NCBI GenBank assembly: GCA_023014335.1
Contig: JAECYW010000017.1
Coordinates: 62,001 to 126,000, forward strand
Length of the DNA stretch: 64,000 nucleotides
Reading direction: 5' to 3'
Source: Galerina marginata
Lineage: Eukaryota; Basidiomycota; Agaricomycetes; Agaricales; Galerinaceae
Part shown: one piece after another, positions 56,847 through 64,000 of the stretch
Numbering within the stretch: position 1 is the stretch's first letter
How the letters are laid out: each line of letters opens with the position of its first letter
The notes under the pieces: model-generated
Database searches by the model: none
What the model was told of the DNA's origin: nothing
The model's input: the letters and a program-made list of their open reading frames with translations, nothing else
Program-made: the position numbers and the translations under genes

Positions 56847-57947
56847 ATGGACTTTACACTCTTACCACAGGAATTGATCGCTTTGGTGGTCAAAGAATCG
56901 TCTTCGGATCCGTCCACCCTCAACGCTTTGGTATTGACTTGCAAGCGCCTACAAAAAGAAGCAAATCATATACTTTACGCATCCATGGTTGATGACAGGG
57001 AAACTGTCCAACACAAGTTCCTTAGCACAATTCGGAAAAACCAGGAATTGGCTGCATTGGTGCGCGTCTATGTGGCCTCAACGAACGCCCTAAGCTTGCG
57101 GGACCTTATAATACCCTGCCTGACTCTCATGGTTAATCTGCAATCATAGAGAACTTCTTTTTCGGCGCAAAGACGTTTCGTCTTGTGCTGGGTCAAGAAA
57201 TGCCTTTCCAGCTGAAGAAGTTTGCTTCGACCTCGTCAGGTGGTTACAGACATGCGAACGATGTCGCGCAATTTTTGGAAACTCAGCACGAGTTGACGCA
57301 TCTTCATTGGTTTGCCAACAGCACCCTTCACCTGTCCAAGAATGCGTGCCCGAGGTTACAGTATCTCTTTTCGAATTTGTCTTCAGCCCGTGCGATCCTT
57401 CCACAACGATCCATCGTTGAGCTCTATTTGCACGACGGCGATGATCCCAGATTGGGTGGCTCCGAATTCGATTCCGACCAGAGAAAGCGGGACTTCTCCC
57501 AACTCGAGGAAGTTGGATGTTTGCGAGCCTTATCACTGGACGTCGAGATGTCCCACTCGGTGAAAACCCAGGAATTTTTTATCCAGCCTTCCAGGAATAT
57601 GGTAGTCCTGCGATCAGATTGGCCCTATAATGTGCGCCTGATTTACCTATAGCCTGGCCTACCCAAAGTATTTGACTCAAAATATTTGTTTGATATAGTG
57701 GGACTCCTTGGGTTTACTCAACAAATTTTCTAGTCTCAAAAGACTGATTATCAATACAGACCCGTCGATGCGAAGGTCATCTGTTACAGCTTTTGACCTC
57801 GAGTTCAATATTCCTCGCCTTTTTATTGGACGATCGAACCTCCGAATCGTTGACGCCCTTTGGGAACATCCAGTGCTATAGAAAAGATGGGTTGACGGGG
57901 TTCCACAACCAGGGTTAATAGGCATCTCTGAATTTTCGATTCTCTAA
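56847..57947 (+). pseudogene. F-box protein pseudogene, paralogue of 54328
   Basis: Starts MDFTLLPQELIALVVKESSS with LNALVLTCKRLQKEANHILY, a good F-box start. The first frame stops at TAG 57147-57149 just after MVNLQS. The next segment is in another frame (AKTFRLVLGQEMPFQLKKF, FLETQHELTHLHW), runs to a stop near 57652, and the C-terminal block LFIGRSNLRIVDALWEHPVL is cut by an in-frame TAG near 57882 before KRWVDGVPQPG. The same blocks, in the same order, occur in the neighbour at 54328. An intron could explain one break but not all, so it is called a pseudogene. Confidence 0.65.
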
Positions 57948-60436
57948 TCTGAATATCTTAACCTTTACTTGAGTATGCTTTAGTTAACTCTCCCAGCTTT
58001 TATCTTTCCTCTCACATGATGGCAATGTCGCAGACTGCGCAAGGCAGGGACTACAATAGGCTGGTTTTCTCGTGATCGTATTGTTTCTCTTATCCTCCCA
58101 TAACTTGTTAAATGTTCCTTGGTTTTGAAGACAAGAAGTGCTGTCTTTTTATCGCCTCCGTTAAAATTGTGACGGATTCAACTGTAACTGCCAAACAGGC
58201 TTAGGCAAGGGACGACAATTGCTTCTCTGCTCCCGTAGGAGTGCCTCCGAGTAGGCAGGGCGCTGATCCCTCCCACGTCATCTCCTGCGCTCTGCCTTGC
58301 CATTTAATGAGTCAACTAATGCTTCACAGCTCCCAAAAATGTTTAGGATGCCGTTTCCTCAAGCTGGATCTGAAATAGTTATGATCGACTTCCTGGAGAC
58401 TCCATTCTTGAAATTCCACAGGTACTTTCTTTGGGACGTGGGTAAGCTTCTTGGTCGATGGTAGTAACTTTTCCTCAAGCAACGCACCAGGACAACATGT
58501 TAGAATTGGCTGTAATTTGCTTCCGAGCCCAACGACCACGCGACAAAACCCTGAGGATCTGACGTTCGGTTCCGAGGTCATGGAGTGATTGTGTCGAGTT
58601 CGTATATCTGCACCCTCTCTCCTGTACCTCAGATTTGGCACAATAAAGTATCCGTATCCCTTTCCGAAGTGGGTAGAACTGTGCCACCACGTCGGATTTG
58701 AGCTTAAATATTGGCCGCTTATAGCAAGGCTGAGAGGAAGCCGCACACAGTTGCCCACGCTCGCCGGAAGGTCTTCCTTAAATCGATTGAGCATGGAAAA
58801 TCCTCGATTGAACTGCGACACATGGCCATGGGAGGCAGATCGAAGGCATTCCTATCCTCTGTGAAGAAGTGAATTTTAAGTCAGGATTGCTCACTTACAC
58901 AAAGATTTGGATCATGGGATGACCGGTGCTTGAGTTATCAGATCACGATTCACGATCCTCAGAAAAGGCCCTTATAATTAGCTCCGATCTCGAGAAATAA
59001 AAGTGGCTTCTGCTTTGTGCAGTACCAGGGCAGTGTGCAGATTATTCGTCCATCAATAAGTACGTAGGGTCCCCAATGTTTGAAATGGTTTGGGTAATGC
59101 GCCATCGGAAAAGCACGATAGGGCTCGTGTAAGCCTTATTTGCTTAGCCCAGTGGGCTGTCCATCAGGTGGTGGACAGAACCAGGGATTATATATTTAAA
59201 CCTTTTCGATAGATTGCCTTGAGATTACCTTGAAAGATTTATCTTCGTCGCCTTCTCATTGGTGAAAACAGCGACGCCCAGGCTGAACTAAAAACACAGG
59301 TCGATAAGACGCGGGAAAATAGGACAAACCCTGACCGTACCTTCTTCAGTCCCTGCAAACCATAAAAGTGAATGGTCCCGGAAATCAAAGTGCCAGGAGG
59401 GCGGTCCAAGGAAGTTTTGGGATATTAAATACCAGCTTCGCGACAAATTCGTTCCCGTTTCTTTCTTCACGGACTAGAACGCGATTTGCTGCTATCCCTT
59501 CTTCCACGCCTGTGCCGGGGCCATTCCTTATCTAAAATGATGGGCCATAAATTCCAGGTGAATACTGTCACGTAGACACGGGTGTTCGATGTAATTCACA
59601 GTTTTGGAGTTGGGGGCCCAGGTTAATCTGACGGAGAAAGCTATGGAACACTTAATGGACACATTCGGGATCATGACAGGATCAAGTCAACCATGGACGG
59701 TCACCGCGCAAACATTTTCGACAGTGAGCCATGTTCCCATTGCGTGTCATATCGTGAAAGTGGTTGATTACTGACAGAGCATAGGTGTTCCCTTCGTATA
59801 CCATAGAGAGTATCACCGGAATTCAATACGAAGGGATAAAGGAGGAGTTCGTTGAACTGTCAGACACTCTTCTTATCGTATTGTCACAGCAGGAGCTAAC
59901 CCCCGGTCAATAGAGCGAAAGAAAACTAGTGTTCTTAAGGCGCGGTGCTTGAGGATTTTCGTTGAGATTGGAATTCAGGCACCGTAGAGAGAAGTCGCAG
60001 GGGTTGGGCCCACATGATAGAATCTGCCATTTTAGTTTAATTTAATAACTCTGCCTAATGACAATTTGTGAACAAACGTTGAATTCATACCCATAAAATT
60101 CAGAGATGAGTTACAGGAAAATAAGTCGCCAGTTGTCTACATATGTATGTCCGCTGGCAATTTGGAGTCGGTGGTTGACGGTGCGTTCTGAGAGCTGACG
60201 CGAGCTCTTGACGAGGACCAGAAATACGGTTAAACTGCCGCCGAGTGTAGAACGCCTGCGAATCGACGTCAAACTGTCCACGAGATACTTTTAGTGTAGT
60301 GGCGACGGATGGCGGTCGTCAGAGCAGTTGGAATGTTGGAGAGAAGAGCGTCTTCAAAATGCGGGAGCAATAAGGTCACGTTTGCCGCTGAGTGGAAAAC
60401 GCGTTACGCGGTTTTTCTTTGCCACCACCACGCCCA
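57948..60436. other. unresolved region with coding-like minus-strand fragments
   Basis: A 165-codon minus-strand frame (58821..58324; blocks WWHSSTHFGKGYGYFIVP and CCPGALLEEKLLPS) and a shorter one upstream (59470..59290; SWHFDFRDHSLLWFAGTEEG followed by a GT donor) look coding. They could not be joined in one frame. They may be exons of one unrecognised or decayed gene. Confidence 0.35.
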
Positions 60437-61098
60437 ATGGTATGTTCGGACATCTACAAGTTAACACTGCTAATTAGCGGTTATAGTTACCACTATCGCT
60501 TCTGACGGCTGCTCAGAATAAGCCTATGGTACGTCGTCAGCTAGCATTGTTATTCAAAGCACATGTTGGGAACTAAGACAGAATTCCACTTGTAGCTTGT
60601 CGAGCTCAAGAATGGCGAAACTCTCAATGGGCATCTAGTCAACTGCGATAATTTCATGAATATTACACTGCGAGAAGTCTATCAGACAAATCCTGACGGT
60701 GATCGGTTCTGGAAACTGAAGGAATGTTACATTCGAGGGAGCACAGTACGTCCACCTTGCAATCGCTTGAAATCGCATCATACTGATACTCTGAATTCTT
60801 TTCCAGATAAAGTATCTGCGAGTACCCGACACACTTTTGGATGTCGTCAAGGAGGAGCAGAATAGAGCTCGTGATGCTGGAAGAACATCACGCGGAGCCC
60901 ACGTTGGTGGTAAGCCCACGCATTCTATATTGACGAGGGTTCCTTCCCTGATCCCCATCCATAGGTCGCGGGGCAGCAAGAGGAGGTAAGCCTAACAAAC
61001 TTATACGCCGGATTCCCTGGCTGATTTTATTTGACACAGGTCGGGGTGGGAGAGGAGGACCCATGCGGGGAGGAAGAGGGCGTGGTCGAGGATCATGA
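60437..61098 (+). CDS. LSM4: U6 snRNA-associated Sm-like protein LSm4 (125 aa)
   Basis: Exons 60437..60439, 60487..60528, 60596..60745, 60807..60909, 60965..60985 and 61040..61098 total 378 nt, giving 125 aa. The first coding exon is the ATG alone; the 47-nt intron after it restores the conserved start [15 protein letters not shown]. Sm1 motif: [20 protein letters not shown] with MNITLREVY. Sm2 motif: [13 protein letters not shown]. The C-terminal tail is Gly/Arg-rich ([14 protein letters not shown]...), as in other LSm4 proteins, where it supports P-body assembly. LSm4 belongs to the LSm2-8 ring (U6 snRNA, splicing) and the LSm1-7 ring (mRNA decay). The gene is intact. Confidence 0.95.
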
Positions 61099-62105
61099 TC
61101 CTTTTCTGCCTTTCCTGACTTCCCATTCTCTTTACTGTGACAAGGGGTGCAGTTCGCCATTTGTTCGGGTAAACCATAATGCTAAGTACTATATCCACAT
61201 CCTTGTAGACCCGCCTATTCTCTGTATAAAAGTTCTCCGGACAGGATACCTGTACCATGGAATATCGTTACTTGTGATACCTATAGATCCGGCAAATCAT
61301 AAAGAAGAAGGCTTGTTGCTTTGGTCACACTCTTGCAAATGCCTGCATGATTGGACGACAACCATTTACGAAGACCGAATCTCTTCACCAACTGGGTTAA
61401 TGCAACGCTTCTCCTTTACTTCTGTGGCAACGACGCATTTCTGAAGCTTTCTCATTGGTTATCCAATTCGTCGATTCCTCGGGTGATATCGACCTGACCA
61501 CCTCGTCCAGCTATCAAACAAATGACGAAAAAACGAATACTCAGCAGCGTATGTAAAATCGCTTATTTAAACATCGCTAATGGGGCACTAGAACTCCGAC
61601 TACAAGTGCGGCAGCTGACGCCGCCAAACCACAAACGCGCATCCCATACCCTGGTCACTTTACATACTAAAATCCAGAAAAGAGGGCTTCCGAGCTCTCT
61701 TGGCAGCCCAACCAGTCCATTATCTAATGCTCGATACCTTTCCCTGGCCTGGATTGACCTTCCCTATCTGAGAAACATCATGGGACGGAGCATTGGTGCG
61801 ACTCTTGGAATACGTACTCCTCGGTATTCCTCTCACCTTCGACCTGCTAGTGCGATGATCGATTGTCAAGGAAAGCGACGATTTTAGTCACCGAAGTCTA
61901 TGTATTGTAAGAAGCGTACCACGACTTAGCAATATCATCAGATGGTTGGTGAGTTCAGCTTTCTGACATGCATCCTCGGACGTTGGATAATACAGACACG
62001 AGGCGCCTCTTATCGATTACCCACGGTTCGATTACAATTCCTGCTTCATCTTTGTCTTTACCCTAACGTCGACTCCGAAGTCGTTCCCGTTTTCCAAGGA
62101 GAACA
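61099..62105. other. intergenic between LSM4 and BTB gene
   Basis: A 121-codon plus-strand frame (61522..61887) lacks domain signals. No gene is called. Confidence 0.4.
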
Positions 62106-63171
62106 ATGTCAGCCCTTGCAGATGAAGATGGGCCCAGTACATCCAGCAGTCAGCCAAAGTCAACGTTCACCCAAGACGACGAATATTATTTCGGAGGTTG
62201 GTTCGTCACTTTTGAGGTGGGACGTCGTCCTGTATTTTCCGGAGCAAGTCAGAGCTAATTAAAAATTTATTATAACCCGTTTGAATAACAGGTTGAAGGC
62301 CGACTCTTTAGGGTTCCGAGTCATCAATTCTTCAACGAATCTCCTGATTTTGTCGACCTCTACAAGCTTTCCCATCGCGGCATGGACAGTGATGACCCAA
62401 TAAAATTGGAAGATATTCATCAGCACGATTTTCGATGTTTATTAAAGGCCTTGTACCCACTGTGAGCTTTGTGTGTGTCAAATCATATTGATCCTGAACC
62501 TAGAGTTTGTCTCTCCGAGATCCGTCTCTCTACAACTATCGATGTCGAAGGCCGAATGGATTTCTGTTTTGACCCTGTCTTCAGAGTGGAGGTTTCTTCG
62601 TCTAAGAGGGATGGCTATATCTGAATTGGAGCGTTTGGAATCACTTACATCTATTGAAAAGATTTGTCTCGGCCGGGACCTGCATATTTCCTCCTGGGTC
62701 GTTGCAGGATATGTGGAGCTGGTCAAAAGGGGTGACACGATCACAGACGAGGAGGCAATCGACATTGATACCGGCTACATTACGACTGTCTACAAACTAT
62801 TCAGGATACGGGAGCTCTGGTTGGCCAAGAGAATCTCATCGGCCTCGTCCACGGTCGACACCATTTTCAAAGATCAACTAGATCGCATTTTCGAAGAAGA
62901 ACAAACTTTAAAGGAATTGTCTAAAAAAGATGAAGCTAAATTGCTTGTCGAAGAGGAGGAAAGATTGAAGTTTGTCGACGAAAGGAGAAAGGAGGAGGAG
63001 GAGGAAGAGAGAAGGCTTATGGCAGAAGAAATGCTTCGGGAAATGACGAAAAGAGAAGAGGACGAGAGAATAATGGCCGAAGAACAAAGGAGATCAGTCC
63101 TTAATATGCAACTTGAATCATCCCGGGGTGCAGTAGGAAAGCTTGGCAAAAAGAAAAAGATGTTGCGTTAG
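62106..63171 (+). CDS. BTB/POZ domain protein with C-terminal coiled coil (310 aa)
   Basis: Exons 62106..62216, 62292..62461 and 62520..63171 total 933 nt, giving 310 aa. A disordered lead is followed by the BTB fold: YYFGGWFVTFE-VEGRLFRVPSHQFFNESPDF (phase-0 junction) and FRCLLKALYPL (phase-2 junction), then AEWISVLTLSSEWRFLRLRGMAI. From about residue 215 the chain is highly charged and helical (LVEEEERLKFVDERRKEEEEEERR...), a likely coiled coil or single alpha-helix not seen in the other BTB copies here. The protein ends with a basic KLGKKKKMLR. The acceptor at 62519 was chosen because it keeps frame and gives a normal 58-nt intron. Confidence 0.82.
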
Positions 63172-64000
63172 GACCCAAAAGAGTTTATTTTGTCTGCTGA
63201 GCCTGTCACTTTGTTTCAGAAATTTCAGCATGTATTTCTCCGTTTCGACTTAGTTATATTGTTTCCCTTGTTTCTCTGGCTTCTCCCTTGCTTCTTCGAG
63301 CTTGCAAACTCCTCATCCATTCTGTAGTAAACTGTCTCCTGACCAGACCAATATGTGCAGCTGAAACCCTCGAAGTTTGAAATCACTCCTTTGCCTTCCC
63401 ACCACAACCATTGGCTCCCAAAGCAAGTTTCCGCACATTTATTTACTTGTCGAGATTCTCACGACAGTTATATTGCTTAACAACCTACAAGTTACAAAAT
63501 TGCAAGGTATTACTAGCCGCAACCCTCGAGGATGGGCGCTTAATTTTCGAATTTGTCACCGTTGGTTAGGTTTTATGTAACGCCAGACATAGTTCAACGC
63601 TCTATTGCTGGAACTCAAATCAACTTCCTATCCAACAGACCTTCTCCGGAATGACGACGGGTAACTCGAATGTGAATGAATTTTGCTACAGGTTGAAAAA
63701 GGTCCCTCGCGGCACGCACCTCACACTGGCGTGTGCGAGAAGTACTCATCGTTCAAATCAATCCCAATCTCGATGTTCGATAGCCACCGATTCATATAAT
63801 CACGTCTTTACAATCTTCCATGCAAGAACAAGCTGTTGGTGATAGTCTTCTCTGCACAGAGGAGATCAGGGCGATGTAATCTTACTTTGGTGGTCACCAC
63901 GTCGTTTTCCAGGTGAGAGCCCATACCCGGCATATTTCTGCATTCTCTAATCTGTCTCTAATGCGTTATCTTGTCGAAATAGGCAGAAGATTATATACTT
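63172..64000. other. right edge; possible start of a further gene
   Basis: A 63-codon frame begins at an ATG near 63651 (MTTGNSNVNEFCYR). Plausible splice signals occur near the window end (donor after TTTTCCAG at ~63912, acceptor at ~63983). The gene, if real, continues outside the window and was not identified. Confidence 0.25.

Overview
The window looks like nuclear DNA of a mushroom-forming basidiomycete (Agaricomycetes). Genes are dense and rich in introns (mostly 47-65 nt, GT-AG, with a few GC-AG). Housekeeping genes are mixed with lineage-expanded BTB/POZ and F-box families. Exon structures below were built by hand from splice signals, frame and protein family patterns. Where a full exon list is given, the exon lengths sum to an intact reading frame.

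Layout. 1-629: 3' part of a BTB gene. 1317-2830: a disordered KEN-box protein that may be a fungal Sororin-like cohesion factor. About 3227-9789: a 6.56-kb DNA transposon with one intact eight-exon gene (1821 aa) that joins a Ulp1-type cysteine protease to an RNase-H-like transposase. 10543-11363: NTF2-like protein. 11494-15545: three BTB paralogues on the minus strand, the middle one dead. 16240-17292: ketopantoate hydroxymethyltransferase (pantothenate/CoA synthesis). 17857-19839: GH71 alpha-1,3-glucanase. 20060-20236: six-cysteine secreted peptide. 20762-22902: proline-iminopeptidase-like hydrolase. 23391-24383: ERV2-type sulfhydryl oxidase. About 24500-25200: degenerate tandem repeat. 25343-26169: BTB gene. 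26583-28904: cytosolic asparaginyl-tRNA synthetase. 29048-30171: diphthine synthase DPH5. 30481-32576: F-box/LRR protein. 33027-33832: BTB gene. 34904-35616: secreted cysteine-containing protein. 38552-39816: saccharopine dehydrogenase LYS1. 41389-44281: oligopeptide transporter. 46100-48430: glutamine/glycine-rich disordered protein. 48431-54327: gene-poor stretch with a diverged ~0.95-kb tandem duplication. 54328-57947: two degenerate F-box paralogues, the first split by a 527-bp MITE, with a tRNA-Glu between them. 60437-61098: LSM4. 62106-63171: BTB gene with a coiled-coil tail.

There is no sign of one pathway cluster. The metabolic genes (pantothenate, lysine, peptide uptake and trimming) and the translation/RNA genes (AsnRS, DPH5, LSM4, tRNA-Glu) are scattered housekeeping genes. 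The BTB and F-box genes (six BTB genes plus one BTB pseudogene; one F-box gene plus two F-box pseudogenes) form the fast-changing part, with tandem copying, pseudogenes and transposon hits.
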